Shown here: one piece after another, positions 1-14,699 of the stretch
How the letters are laid out: the number at the start of each line of letters is the position of its first letter
Position numbering within the stretch: position 1 is the first letter of the stretch
DNA from: Glandiceps talaboti
Taxonomy: Eukaryota > Hemichordata > Enteropneusta > Spengelidae
Assembly: GCF_964340395.1 (NCBI RefSeq)
Contig: NC_135555.1
Location: 26,222,725-26,286,724, forward strand
DNA: 64,000 nucleotides
Direction: 5' to 3'
Made by a program: the position numbers and the translations under genes
Notes under the pieces: generated by a model
Told to the model about the DNA's origin: nothing
What the model saw: the letters and a program-made list of their open reading frames with translations, nothing else
The model's database searches: none

Positions 1-507
1 CTCCTTCTACTGGGTAACTCTCTGGCCTACTCTCCTTCTACTGGGTAACTCTCTGGCATACTCTCCTTCTACTGGGTAACTCTCTGGCCTACTCTCCTTC
101 CACTGGGTAACTCTCTGGCATACTCTCCTTCTACTGGGTAACTCTCTGGCATACTCTCCTTCCACTGGGTAACTCTCTGGCCTACTCTCCTTCCATTTGG
201 TAACTCTCTGGCTTACTCTCCTTCTACTGGGTAACTCTCTTGCCTACTCTCCTTCCACTGGGTAACTCTCTTGCCTCCTCTCCTTCTACTGGGTAACTCT
301 CTGGCCTACTCTCCTTGTACTGCGTAACTCTCTGGCCTACTCTCCTTCTACTGGGTAACTCTCTGGCCTACTCTCCTTCCACTGGGTAACTCTCTGGCAT
401 ACTCTCCTTCCACTGGGTAACTCTCTGGCCTACTCTCTTTCTACTGGGTAACTCTCTGGCCTACCCTCCTTCCACTGGGTAACTCTCTAGCCTACCCTCC
501 TTCTACT
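1..507. repeat. 31-bp minisatellite, about 16 units, cut by the window edge
   Basis: Head-to-tail units of 31 bp carry the core CTACTGGGTAACTCTCTGGC followed by a CT-rich stretch. Units differ by single changes (CTAC/CCAC, GGCCT/GGCAT/TTGCC), so the array is somewhat aged. It starts before the window and ends at about 507, where unique sequence begins. No open frame of note crosses it. Confidence 0.95.
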
Positions 508-1035
508 ATGATCAACTACATATTGTTTATTTGTGAAGGAAAACATGAAATGCTGTAGGGGTTTACAAATTTGTCAGTCCAAGTAAATTGTATTTGTGTT
601 GAAACATTTTTTTGTGAAATGATTTACAGACAAGTATGTGTATGCATTTCTATTAGGAATTTGCCGTTTTATGCCAAAGTAGATCTAGAATATAGATTAC
701 AAATTATATAATGACACCGTCAGAAGACTTTTTTGGTCTGAAGATGAAAAAATTCTCATACTGCAGGAACTCTTATGTTTTCTTTAAATCCTTTCACACA
801 CCCCATAGCATATTCATGACGCGGGCTGCAAACACTATTCTGCTGTTATTCATTACTAATGAACGTACCGGGGTAGGTCAAGATAACATCAAACAATCAA
901 ACAAGGGCCAAATTGTATTTTTATAATGAACGTATCTGTTCTATCATAGCTACTGTTTGATAAAAGTTTGTGTAAAATACTGACAAGACATATGACGTCA
1001 ACGAGCAGTGAAAGACAATGCCATCATTACTAATA
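508..1035. other. AT-rich unique DNA, no gene seen
   Basis: The stretch between the 31-bp array and the TTGA microsatellite has only a 71-codon chance frame at 711-926 with no recognisable domain or low-complexity bias. No splice or promoter signal stands out. Confidence 0.5.
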
Positions 1036-2011
<976 letters not shown>

Positions 2012-2482
2012 TTATTCAAAGCATGCTTCAGTGATGAGAAATCCATTGAATGAGACTTCTCTGGATTCAGTGGCGGTCAGTAGTCTTCCTTCGTCGAAAT
2101 GCAACCAAGCTTTATGTCCTGCTTTCATTGGGAAGACCAAGCTGTTGGATGCAGAATCTGTCTCGTCCTCATCGCAACATTCATCTGCATTCAACTGCAT
2201 TATACTCTCAACCACCAATCGAGCAACTGGGCCGTCTGGGTTGCCCTCGCCTCTGTGTACGTTAAAGTTAAAGTAATAGTAACCACTGATTGGAGCAGTG
2301 AACATTCCGGTGGCTAGATCGAAACAGCCATCGATGTTTGTGAATTCTACATCAAAGGGAAGTGAGGTGGGTGCTTCAAGAGGTCCGAAGTTGCTTTCGC
2401 GAGCAACTGAGAAAGCGGCTACTTTGCTTTGCGCCGTAGCCGTAGCAGCAAGAAGGAGTACACAGGCAATGTATTGAATCAT
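2012..2482 (-). CDS. Secreted C1q-domain protein, gene A
   Basis: The frame encodes 156 residues. Residues 1-17 are a hydrophobic signal peptide (core CVLLLAATATA). Residues 20-152 form one C1q domain: FSVARE (24-29), CFDLATGMFTAPISGYYYF (53-71), NSLVF (113-117), MKAG (119-122) and the closing strand VSFNGFLI (143-150). C1q domains fold as a jelly roll and act as secreted, usually trimeric, recognition modules; many invertebrates use them in innate immunity. No collagen Gly-X-Y stalk is present. The ATG at 2482 is preferred over one 54 bases upstream because a splice acceptor (CAG at 2511-2509, after a T-rich tract) lies between them, placing the upstream ATG in an intron. A CC pair at 102-103 and a late Cys at 154 are absent from the paralogue at 27453-27920. 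The ligand is unknown. Confidence 0.93.
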   Translation of the reverse strand: MIQYIACVLLLAATATAQSKVAAFSVARESNFGPLEAPTSLPFDVEFTNIDGCFDLATGMFTAPISGYYYFNFNVHRGEGNPDGPVARLVVESIMQLNADECCDEDETDSASNSLVFPMKAGHKAWLHFDEGRLLTATESREVSFNGFLITEACFE

Positions 2483-2508
2483 CGTGTTCGTTCTTGGTTG
2501 ACTATATT

Positions 2509-3060
2509 CTGTTTTGGTAAATAAAAAGAAAAACAATCAGATTGAACATATAAATAGTGAGGATAATATACCTCGTATAATTTCCAGCAAGTTAATTATT
2601 TTACTTTGACAACAAAAAATGCTCGAGGTAGGTCGAACAATTATCATTTTGAAAATTTATGTAAGCTGGACTTTCAACAAATGTACATTATAAACTTAGT
2701 GACACTTTGACGTATTCCTAACAACGTATTTCGAGTCATATTTACACAATTTCAGAAATTACTTGTTTGTTCTAATGTTTGATAGGTCTTTGTAATACTT
2801 TTAAAACAGATCAAAAGTATAGAACAATATCGTTATAGAGCTATAATTACTATTAATCACAAAAAAATTTCCATTCATAAATTATGACATGTTATTTAAA
2901 AGAGATTTAATTAACATAAATGATTTGGTCATAATGAATGCCTTTAATGGCTCGCAGTATATGTGAAATTGCACTCTCTAATCCTGATAAAGGTTAATAT
3001 GATAATATAGAATAAAAAAGTTACCTAGAAGTCTACAGCTCAACTCTCTTCAGCCAGAAT
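2509..3060 (-). other. Predicted 5'-UTR exon and intron of C1q gene A
   Basis: On the minus strand a donor CTAG|GTAAC ends a putative noncoding exon at 3025. The intron (3024 to 2509, 516 bp) ends in a pyrimidine tract and ACAG, and the second exon starts at 2508, 26 bases before the ATG. The exon would be about 36 nt, from an A at 3060. The same donor and position relative to the coding exon recur in gene B, which is the main support. No transcript data are available here. Confidence 0.55.
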
Positions 3061-3080
3061 GCTATTTAACGTCTGTGTCA

Positions 3081-3090
3081 AATATATAGT
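3081..3090 (-). promoter_or_regulatory. TATA-like box of C1q gene A
   Basis: The minus strand reads CTATATATT with its first TATA base near 3088, about 28 bases before the inferred start at 3060 (context GCATTCT, initiator-like). The spacing matches a TATA-directed RNA polymerase II start. The call depends on the inferred first exon. Confidence 0.45.
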
Positions 3091-4840
3091 TTACTTGGTT
3101 TAATGTATGCCGTCATTCAATGCATACAGCCACTTAGTTTTCCTCAAATATGACACCTTTTAAACTGCATGCGCAATGAGGCCTCAATCTAACAATTATA
3201 TTTTCATTTTCTACGCTAGCTAGAGGACTTTACACAATGGGCGGATAAAATGTGTGTGTGGGAATGTCAGTATTTAAATTTGACACAATAATACATCATT
3301 TTGCCGTATGGTTGGTTGTTATTTGATATAAAAGATATAGGGGTCATGCACTGTAGGGGCACCCGTCGTCTGTAACATGCCAATATTAGTAGGAATTTAG
3401 AGGATTTTGTGTTTGGTGGTACAAATTGGTGGTACAAATTGAATTGTCATAATAGTTCGTTGTTTATATTCAGTAATTAGAAACTTCAAGACAGAAATAT
3501 ATATAATACATATATTGTTATTATAAAACAAAAATGTCTTCTCTCTTTGAAACACTGCTATATGTAACTTTGACGTCATAAACCAGACAAACACAACATA
3601 TTTTAACAATTTAAAATGATGCCCGAATACTGAAACGAAATTAACGAATACGGTCCATAGAAAACAAGCCAAAAGGCTTTGAAAATCGTCGTAGACGTGT
3701 TAACCTAAACTTTTACAATATTCCTGAAGGAGAACTAATTACTTAAGTCAAATCGGTACTAAACCGAGACCAATAAAAGTGATGTTGCAGATGCAAATGT
3801 AGCCCAGAAGATTCTTTACTCGGCATCGGCAAAACTTAAGATTCTTTCAAAGACAATGAGTGACTATGTTAGTGTACAAGTAAGACAAGATAGAAAGTGA
3901 CTTGTGACAAGATAGAAAGTGACTTCGAGACTTTGCCAAGGTTTAGACAGGAATACGTGGACCGGAAAGCCTTTATGACCTGGAGAGTGTCAGCTGGTGA
4001 AGCTAGGTTGTAAATTATACCTGGTAACGGTTACAGACTTAGTTCAGTTCAGAAACACCCGGGTCCATCCAGTATCGTGTTCTATTAATATCGCTTACAT
4101 TTGAATTGTATCTTTTAGACAAGTAATTTCGTTATTCTTTTGTCTGGCTAGTTTTAGTCGGAATGTTAGATCCATCGTAACAGTCTCCTGTATGTACATA
4201 TTATGAATTGCATTGTACCCTGCGTATGTTCAATTCATTACCGTCGTCACAGCAACACTGTCATCTACACTTTCCTGCGTAATGTCCGTCTTTTTGTCTT
4301 CAGTTTATTTATTTTCTTTTTGTTTGTTTTGTTGTTTATTTCCTTACTTATTTATTTACCTATTGCATTCTGCATTACGCTTCAAACTGTTAAATGATTG
4401 AACTTAACTTAACTGAACGGATTTGGAGCTGTTTGGAATCATCCTTGCAGGGTTTTCTCCCCGGTTTTCTTTCGATCTTTTGTGTGTTTTGTTTGCTAGG
4501 GTCTTCCTCTCTTTCTCTCGAAGCTTTGCCCCGGTTTCTGATGACGACTTTTGATGCGTATCCTTCGTGTCATGTTCTGTTTACTCTTCAGTTTGCTTGT
4601 AGGTCCCCTTTGAGTATTTGCTTCCAGCTTGATATATTTCTGTGAATATTTTTCATTGGTTTTGCGCCTTCTCCTTCGATCAGATAGTCATAAATTTAAA
4701 CGCCACAACTTTGAGAGATTTTCGAAGAGAACAAATAATGTTGATTTGGTTCGCTTCGGAAAAAGCAAATGTGAATTAATTAGAAGAAACCTATTATAGC
4801 TGTATTTGTGATCACTCGAAATTGTACTGCTCCTCACTAT
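3091..4840. other. Unique AT-rich DNA, no gene seen
   Basis: Open frames here (91 codons at 3397-3672 minus; 62-83 codons at 4203-4645 plus) are T-rich, hydrophobic by base composition and match no family I recognise. Short direct duplications occur near 3410-3440 (TTGGTGGTACAAA twice) and 3887-3924 (GACAAGATAGAAAGTGACTT). Nothing else is supported. Confidence 0.4.
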
Positions 4841-4890
4841 AATACCTAGATACTAAGAATAGTCAAGGCAATTATAAATAATACCTAGAT

Positions 4891-7362
4891 ACTAAGGAGT
4901 GTCAAGGCAATTATAAATAATACCTAGATACTAATATAAGGAGAGTCAAGGCAATTATAAACAATACCTAGTTACTAAGGAGAGTCAAGGCAATTATAAA
5001 TATTACCTAGATACTAAGGAGAGTCAAGGCAATTATAAATAATACCTAGATACTAAGGAGAGTCAAGGCAATAATAAATAATACCTAGATACTAAGGAGA
5101 GTCAAGGCAATAATAAATAATACCTAGATACTAAGGATGTCAATGCAATAATAAATAATATGGAGATACTAATATAAGGAGAGTCAAGGCAATTATAAAC
5201 AATACCTAGTTACTAAGGAGAGTCAAGGCAATTATAAATAATACCTAGATACTAAGGAGAGTCAAGGCAATTATAAATAATACCTAGATACTAAGGAGAG
5301 TCAAGGCAATAATAAATAATACCTAGATACTAAGGAGAGTCAAGGCAATTATAAATAATACCTAGATACTAAAGAGAGTAATGGCAATTATAAATAATAC
5401 CTAGATACTAAGGAGAGTCAAGGCAATTATGAATAATACCTTGATACTAAGGAGAGTCAAGGCAATTATAAATAATACCTAGATACTAATATAAGGAGAG
5501 TCAAGCCAATTATAAATAATACCTATATACTAAGGAGAGTCAAGGCAATTATAAATAATACCTTGATACTAAGGATGACAAGGCAATTATAAATAATACC
5601 TAGATACTAAGGAGAGTCAATGCAATTATAAATAATATCTAGATACTAATACAAGGAGAGTCAAGGCAATAATAAATAATACCTAGATACTAAGGAGAGT
5701 CAAGGCCATTATAAATAATACCTTGATACTAAGGATGTCAAGGCAATTATAAATAATACCTAGATACTAAGGAGAGTCAATGCAATTATAAATAATATCT
5801 AGATACTAATATAAGGAGAGTCAAGGCAATAATAAATAATACCTAGATACTAAGGAGATTCAAGGCAATAATAAATAATACCTTGATACTAAGGAGACCC
5901 AAGGCAATAATAAATAATACCTAGATACTAAGGAGAGTTAAGGCAATTATAAATAATACCTAGATACTAAGGAGAGTCAAGGCAATTATAAATAATACCT
6001 ATATACTAAGGAGAGTCAAGGCAATTATATATAATACCTAGATACTAATATAAGGAGAGTCAAGGCAATTATAAATAATACCTTGATACTAAGGAGAGTC
6101 AAGGCAATAATAAATAATACCTAGATACTAAGGAGTGTCAAGGCAATTATAAATAATACCTAGATACTAATATAAGGAGAGTCAAGGCAATTATAAACAA
6201 TACCTAGTTACTAAGGAGAGTCAAGGCAATTATAAATATTACCTAGATACTAAGGAGAGTCAAGGCAATTATAAATAATACCTAGATACTAAGGAGAGTC
6301 AAGGCAATAATAAATAATACCTAGATACTAAGGAGAGTCAAGGCAATAATAAATAATACCTAGATACTAAGGATGTCAATGCAATAATAAATAATATGGA
6401 GATACTAATATAAGGAGAGTCAAGGCAATTATAAACAATACCTAGTTACTAAGGAGAGTCAAGGCAATTATAAATAATACCTAGATACTAAGGAGAGTCA
6501 AGGCAATTATAAATAATACCTAGATACTAAGGAGAGTCAAGGCAATAATAAATAATACCTAGATACTAAGGAGAGTCAAGGCAATTATAAATAATACCTA
6601 GATACTAAAGAGAGTAATGGCAATTATAAATAATACCTAGATACTAAGGAGAGTCAAGGCAATTATGAATAATACCTTGATACTAAGGAGAGTCAAGGCA
6701 ATTATAAATAATACCTAGATACTAATATAAGGAGAGTCAAGCCAATTATAAATAATACCTATATACTAAGGAGAGTCAAGGCAATTATAAATAATACCTT
6801 GATACTAAGGATGACAAGGCAATTATAAATAATACCTAGATACTAAGGAGAGTCAATGCAATTATAAATAATATCTAGATACTAATACAAGGAGAGTCAA
6901 GGCAATAATAAATAATACCTAGATACTAAGGAGAGTCAAGGCCATTATAAATAATACCTTGATACTAAGGATGTCAAGGCAATTATAAATAATACCTAGA
7001 TACTAAGGAGAGTCAATGCAATTATAAATAATATCTAGATACTAATATAAGGAGAGTCAAGGCAATAATAAATAATACCTAGATACTAAGGAGATTCAAG
7101 GCAATAATAAATAATACCTTGATACTAAGGAGACCCAAGGCAATAATAAATAATACCTAGATACTAAGGAGAGTTAAGGCAATTATAAATAATACCTAGA
7201 TACTAAGGAGAGTCAAGGCAATTATAAATAATACCTATATACTAAGGAGAGTCAAGGCAATTATATATAATACCTAGATACTAATATAAGGAGAGTCAAG
7301 GCAATTATAAATAATACCTTGATACTAAGGAGAGTCAAGGCAATAATAAATAATACCTAGAT
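4891..7362. repeat. Higher-order duplication in the 39-bp array, period 1236 bp
   Basis: The order of variant units from 4891 to 6126 is repeated from 6127 to 7362. Markers confirm the offset: ACTAAGGAGTGTC at 4891 and 6127, and AAAGAGAGTAATGG at 5371 and 6607. The copies appear almost identical where I compared them, so this block of about 31 units was copied as one piece. Confidence 0.85.
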
Positions 7363-10300
7363 ACTAAGCAAAGGCAAGGCAATTGTAAATAATACCTAGA
7401 TACTAAGGATGTCAAGGCAATTATAAATAATACCTAGATACTAAGGAGAGGCAAGGCAATTATAAATAATACCTAGATACTAAGGAGAGTCAAGGCAATT
7501 ATAAATAATACCTAGATACTAAGGAGAGTCAAGGTAATTATAAATAATACCTAGATACTAAGGAGAGTCAAGCCAATTATAAATATTACCTTGATACTAA
7601 GGATGTCAAGGCAATTATAAATAATACCTAGATACTAAGGATGTCAAGGCAATTATAAATAATACCTAGATACTAAGGAGAGACAAGGCAATTATAAATA
7701 ATACCTAGATACTAAGGAGAGTCAAGGCAATTATAAATAATACCTTGATACTAAGGAGATTCAAGGCAATTATAAATAATACCTAGATACTAAGAAGAGT
7801 CAAGGCAATTATAAATAATACCTAGATACTAATATAAGGAGAGTCAAGGCAATTATAAATATTACATAGATACTAAGGATGTCAATGCAATTATAAATAA
7901 TACCTAGATACTAAGGAGAGTCCAGGCAATTATAAATAATACCTCGATACTAAGGAGAGTCCAGGCAATTATAAATAATACTTTGATACTAAGGATGTCA
8001 AGGCAATAATAAATAATACCTAGATACTAAGGAGAGTCAAGGCAATTACAAGTAATACCTAGATACTAATATAAGGAGAGTCAAGGCAATTATAAATATT
8101 ACCTAGATACTAAGGATGTCAATGCAATTATAAATAATACCTAGATACTAAGGAGAGTCAAGGCAATTACAAATAATACCTCGATACTAAGGAGAGTCAA
8201 GGCAAATATAAATAATACCTTGATACTAAGGAGAGTCAAGGCAATTATAAATAATACCTTGATACTAAGGAGAGTCAAGGCAATTATAAATAATACCTAG
8301 ATACTAAGGAGAGTCAAGGCATTTATAAATAATACCTAGATACTAATATAAGGAGAGTCAAGGCAATTATAAATATTACCCAGATACTAAGGATGTCAAT
8401 GCAATTATAAATAATACCTAGATACTAAGGAGAGTCCAGGCAATTATAAATAACACCTAGATACTAAGGAGAGTCAGGCCAATTATAAATAGTACCTTGA
8501 TACTAAGGATGTCAAGGCAATTATAAATAATACCTAGATACTAAGGATGTCAAGGCAATTATAAATAATACCTAGATACTAAGGAGAGTCAATGCAATTA
8601 TAAATAATATCTAGATACTAAGGAGAGTCAAGGCAATAATAAATAATACCTAGATACTAAGGAGATTCAAGGCAATAATAAATAATACCTTAATACTAAG
8701 GAGACTCAAGGCAATAATAAATAATACCTAGATACTAAGGAGAGTTAAGGCAATTATAAATAATACCTAGATACTAAGGAGAGTCAAGGCAATTATAAAT
8801 AATACCTATATACTAAGGAGAGTCAAGGCAATTATATATAATACCTAGATACTAATATAAGGAGAGTCAAGGCAATTATAAATAATACCTTGATACTAAG
8901 GAGAGTCAAGGCAATTATAAATAATACCTAGATACTAAGGAGAGTCAAGCCAATTATAAATAATACCTCGATACTAAGGAAGTCAAGGCAATTATAAATA
9001 ATACCTAGATACTAAGGATGTCAAGGCAATTATAAATAATACCTTGATACTAAGGATGTCAAGGCAATTATAAATAATACCTAGATACTAAGGAGAGTCA
9101 ATGCAATTATAAATAATATCTAGATACTAATATAAGGAGAGTCAAGGCAATAATAAATAATACCTTGATACTAAGGAGAGTCAAGGCAATTATAAATAAT
9201 ACCTACATACTAATATAAGGAGAGTCAAGCCAATTATAAATAATACCTATATACTAAGGAGAGTCAAGGCAATTATAAATAATACCTTGACACTAAGGAT
9301 GACAAGGCAATTATAAATAATACCTAGATACTAAGGAGAGTCAATGCAATTGTAAATAATATCTAGATACTAATACAAGGAGAGTCAAGGCAATAATAAA
9401 TAATACCTAGATACTAAGGAGAGTCAAGGCCATTATAAATAATACCTTGATACTAAGGAGAGTCAATGCAATTATAAATAATACCTAGATACTAAGGAGA
9501 GTCAATGCAATTATAAATAATATCTAGATACTAAGGAGAGTCAATGCAATTATAAATAATATCTAGATACTAATATAAGGAGAGTCAAGGCAATAATAAA
9601 TAATACCTAGATACTAAGGAGATTCAAGGCAATAATAAATAATACCTTGATACTAAGGAGACTCAAGGCAATAATAAATAATACCTAGATACTAAGGAGA
9701 GTTAAGGCAATTATAAATAATACCTAGATACTAAGGAGAGTCAAGGCAATAATAAATAATACCTAGATACTAAGGAGAGTCAAGGCAATAATAAATAATA
9801 CCTAGATACTAAGGATGTCAATGCAATAATAAATAATATGGAGATACTAATATAAGGAGAGTCAAGGCAATTATAAACAATACCTAGTTACTAAGGAGAG
9901 TCAAGGCAATTATAAATAATACCTAGATACTAAGGAGAGTCAAGGCAATTATAAATAATACCTAGATACTAAGGAGAGTGAAGGCAATAATAAATAATAC
10001 CTAGATACTAAGGAGAGTCAAGGCAATTATAAATAATACCTAGATACTAAAGAGAGTAATGGCAATTATAAATAATACCTAGATACTAAGGAGAGTCAAG
10101 GCAATTATGAATAATACCTTGATACTAAGGAGAGTCAAGGCAATTATAAATAATACCTAGATACTAATATAAGGAGAGTCAAGCCAATTATAAATAATAC
10201 CTATATACTAAGGAGAGTCAAGGCAATTATAAATAATACCTTGATACTAAGGATGACAAGGCAATTATAAATAATACCTAGATACTAAGGAGAGTCAATG

Positions 10301-13135
10301 CAATTATAAATAATATCTAGATACTAATACAAGGAGAGTCAAGGCAATAATAAATAATACCTAGATACTAAGGAGAGTCAAGGCCATTATAAATAATACC
10401 TTGATACTAAGGATGTCAAGGCAATTATAAATAATACCTAGATACTAAGGAGAGTCAATGCAATTATAAATAATATCTAGATACTAATATAAGGAGAGTC
10501 AAGGCAATAATAAATAATACCTAGATACTAAGGAGATTCAAGGCAATAATAAATAATACCTTGATACTAAGGAGACCCAAGGCAATAATAAATAATACCT
10601 AGATACTAAGGAGAGTTAAGGCAATTATAAATAATACCTAGATACTAAGGAGAGTCAAGGCAATTATAAATAATACCTATATACTAAGGAGAGTCAAGGC
10701 AATTATATATAATACCTAGATACTAATATAAGGAGAGTCAAGGCAATTATAAATAATACCTTGATACTAAGGAGAGTCAAGGCAATAATAAATAATACCT
10801 AGATACTAAGCAAAGGCAAGGCAATTGTAAATAATACCTAGATACTAAGGATGTCAAGGCAATTATAAATAATACCTAGATACTAAGGAGAGGCAAGGCA
10901 ATTATAAATAATACCTAGATACTAAGGAGAGTCAAGGCAATTATAAATAATACCTAGATACTAAGGAGAGTCAAGGTAATTATAAATAATACCTAGATAC
11001 TAAGGAGAGTCAAGCCAATTATAAATATTACCTTGATACTAAGGATGTCAAGGCAATTATAAATAATACCTAGATACTAAGGATGTCAAGGCAATTATAA
11101 ATAATACCTAGATACTAAGGAGAGACAAGGCAATTATAAATAATACCTAGATACTAAGGAGAGTCAAGGCAATTATAAATAATACCTTGATACTAAGGAG
11201 ATTCAAGGCAATTATAAATAATACCTAGATACTAAGAAGAGTCAAGGCAATTATAAATAATACCTAGATACTAATATAAGGAGAGTCAAGGCAATTATAA
11301 ATATTACCTAGATACTAAGGATGTCAATGCAATTATAAATAATACCTAGATACTAAGGAGAGTCCAGGCAATTATAAATAATACCTCGATACTAAGGAGA
11401 GTCCAGGCAATTATAAATAATACTTTGATACTAAGGATGTCAAGGCAATAATAAATATTACCTAGATACTAAGGAGAGTCAAGGCAATTACAAGTAATAC
11501 CTAGATACTAATATAAGGAGAGTCAAGGCAATTATAAATATTACCTAGATACTAAGGATGTCAATGCAATTATAAATAATACCTAGATACTAAGGAGAGT
11601 CAAGGCAATTACAAATAATACCTCGATACTAAGGAGAGTCAAGGCAAATATAAATAATACCTTGATACTAAGGAGAGTCAAGGCAATTATAAATAATACC
11701 TTGATACTAAGGAGAGTCAAGGCAATTATAAATAATACCTAGATACTAAGGAGAGTCAAGGCATTTATAAATAATACCTAGATACTAATATAAGGAGAGT
11801 CAAGGCAATTATAAATATTACCCAGATACTAAGGATGTCAATGCAATTATAAATAATACCTAGATACTAAGGAGAGTCCAGGCAATTATAAATAACACCT
11901 AGATACTAAGGAGAGTCAGGCCAATTATAAATAGTACCTTGATACTAAGGATGTCAAGGCAATTATAAATAATACCTAGATACTAAGGATGTCAAGGCAA
12001 TTATAAATAATACCTAGATACTAAGGAGAGTCAAGGCAATAATAAATAATACCTAGATACTAAGGAGATTCAAGGCAATAATAAATAATACCTTAATACT
12101 AAGGAGACTCAAGGCAATAATAAATAATACCTAGATACTAAGGAGAGTTAAGGCAATTATAAATAATACCTAGATACTAAGGAGAGTCAAGGCAATTATA
12201 AATAATACCTATATACTAAGGAGAGTCAAGGCAATTATATATAATACCTAGATACTAATATAAGGAGAGTCAAGGCAATTATAAATAATACCTTGATACT
12301 AAGGAGAGTCAAGGCAATTATAAATAATACCTAGATACTAAGGAGAGTCAAGCCAATTATAAATAATACCTCGATACTAAGGAAGTCAAGGCAATTATAA
12401 ATAATACCTAGATACTAAGGATGTCAAGGCAATTATAAATAATACCTTGATACTAAGGATGTCAAGGCAATTATAAATAATACCTAGATACTAAGGAGAG
12501 TCAATGCAATTATAAATAATATCTAGATACTAATATAAGGAGAGTCAAGGCAATAATAAATAATACCTTGATACTAAGGAGAGTCAAGGCAATTATAAAT
12601 AATACCTAGATACTAATATAAGGAGAGTCAAGCCAATTATAAATAATACCTATATACTAAGGAGAGTCAAGGCAATTATAAATAATACCTTGACACTAAG
12701 GATGACAAGGCAATTATAAATAATACCTAGATACTAAGGAGAGTCAATGCAATTGTAAATAATATCTAGATACTAATACAAGGAGAGTCAAGGCAATAAT
12801 AAATAATACCTAGATACTAAGGAGAGTCAAGGCCATTATAAATAATACCTTGATACTAAGGAGAGTCAATGCAATTATAAATAATACCTAGATACTAAGG
12901 AGAGTCAATGCAATTATAAATAATATCTAGATACTAAGGAGAGTCAATGCAATTATAAATAATATCTAGATACTAATATAAGGAGAGTCAAGGCAATAAT
13001 AAATAATACCTAGATACTAAGGAGATTCAAGGCAATAATAAATAATACCTTGATACTAAGGAGACTCAAGGCAATAATAAATAATACCTAGATACTAAGG
13101 AGAGTTAAGGCAATTATAAATAATACCTAGATACT
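6301..13135. repeat. Higher-order duplication in the 39-bp array, about 3.4 kb
   Basis: The segment from about 6301 to 9730 recurs from about 9743 to 13135. Markers: AAAGAGAGTAATGG at 6607 and 10049 (offset 3442) and TAAGCAAAGGCAAGG at 7365 and 10807 (3442). Near 12020 the second copy lacks one 39-bp unit, after which the offset is 3403. It overlaps the 1236-bp duplication, so that block was already present when the larger one was copied. Confidence 0.8.
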
Positions 13136-14699
13136 AAGGTAGGTCAAGGCAATTATAAATAATACCTATATACTAAGGAGAGTCAAGGCAATTATATATA
13201 ATACCTAGATACTAATATAAGGAGAGTCAAGGCAATTATAAATAATACCTTGATACTAAGGAGAGTCAAGGCAATTATATATAATACCTAGATACTAATA
13301 TAAGGAGAGTCAAGGCAATTATAAATAATACCTTGATACTAAGGAGAGTCAAGGCAATAATAAATAATACCTAGATACTAAACAAAGGCAAGGCAATTGT
13401 AAATAATACCTAGATACTAAGGATGTCAAGGCAATTATAAATAATACCTAGATACTAAGGAGAGGCAAGGCAATTATAAATAATACCTAGATACTAAGGA
13501 GAGTCAAGGCAATTATAAATAATACCTAGATACTAAGGAGAGTCAAGGTAATTATAAATAATACCTAGATACTAAGGAGAGTCAAGCCAATTATAAATAT
13601 TACCTTGATACTAAGGATGTCAAGGCAATTATAAATAATACCTAGATACTAAGGATGTCAAGGCAATTATAAATAATACCTAGATACTAAGGACAGACAA
13701 GGCAATTATAAATAATACCTAGATACTAAGGAAAGTCAAGGCAATTATAAATAATACCTTGATACTAAGGAGATTCAAGGCAATTATAAATAATACCTAG
13801 ATACTAAGAAGAGTCAAGGCAATTATAAATAATACCTAGATACTAATATAAGGAGAGTCAAGGCAATTATAAATATTACCTAGATACTAAGGATGTCAAT
13901 GCAATTATAAATAATACCTAGATACTAAGGAGAGTACAGGCAATTATAAATAATACCTCGATACTAAGGAGAGTCCAGGCAATTATAAATAATACTTTGA
14001 TACTAAGGATGTCAAGGCAATTATAAATAATACCTAGATACTAAGGAGAGTCAAGGCAATTATAAATACTACCTAGATACTAATATAAGGAGAGTCAAGG
14101 CAATTATAAATATTACCCAGATACTAAGGATGTCAATGCAATTATAAATAATACCTAGATACTAAGGAGAGTCAATGCAATTATATATAATACCTAGATA
14201 CTAAGGAGAGTCAAGGCAATTATAAATAATACCTAGATACTAATATAAGGACAGTCAAGGCAATTATAAATATTACCTAGATACTAAGGATGTCAATGCA
14301 ATTATAAATAATACCTAGATACTAAGGAGAGTCAAGCCAATTATAAATAATACCTAGATACTAAGGAGAGCCAAGGTAATTATAAATAATACCTAGATAC
14401 TAAGGATGTCAAGCCAATTATAAATAATACCTAGATACTAAGGAGAGTCAATGCAATTATATATAATACCTAGATACTAAGGAGAGTCAATGCAATTATA
14501 TATAATACCTAGATACTAAGGAGAGTCAAGGCAATTATAAATAATACCTAGATACTAATATAAGGACAGTCAAGGCAATTATAAATATTACCTAGATACT
14601 AAGGATGTCAATGCAATTATAAATAATACCTAGATACTAAGGAGAGTCAAGCCAATTATAAATAATACCTAGATACTAAGGAGAGTCAAGGCAATTATA

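Noticed and set aside
2050-2317. Plus-strand frames of 71-96 codons over C1q gene A
   Set aside because: Antisense shadows of a clear C1q coding region.
4203-4645. Hydrophobic 62-83 codon frames suggestive of membrane peptides
   Set aside because: Hydrophobicity follows from T-rich DNA; overlapping frames look alike and no signal or family motif is seen.
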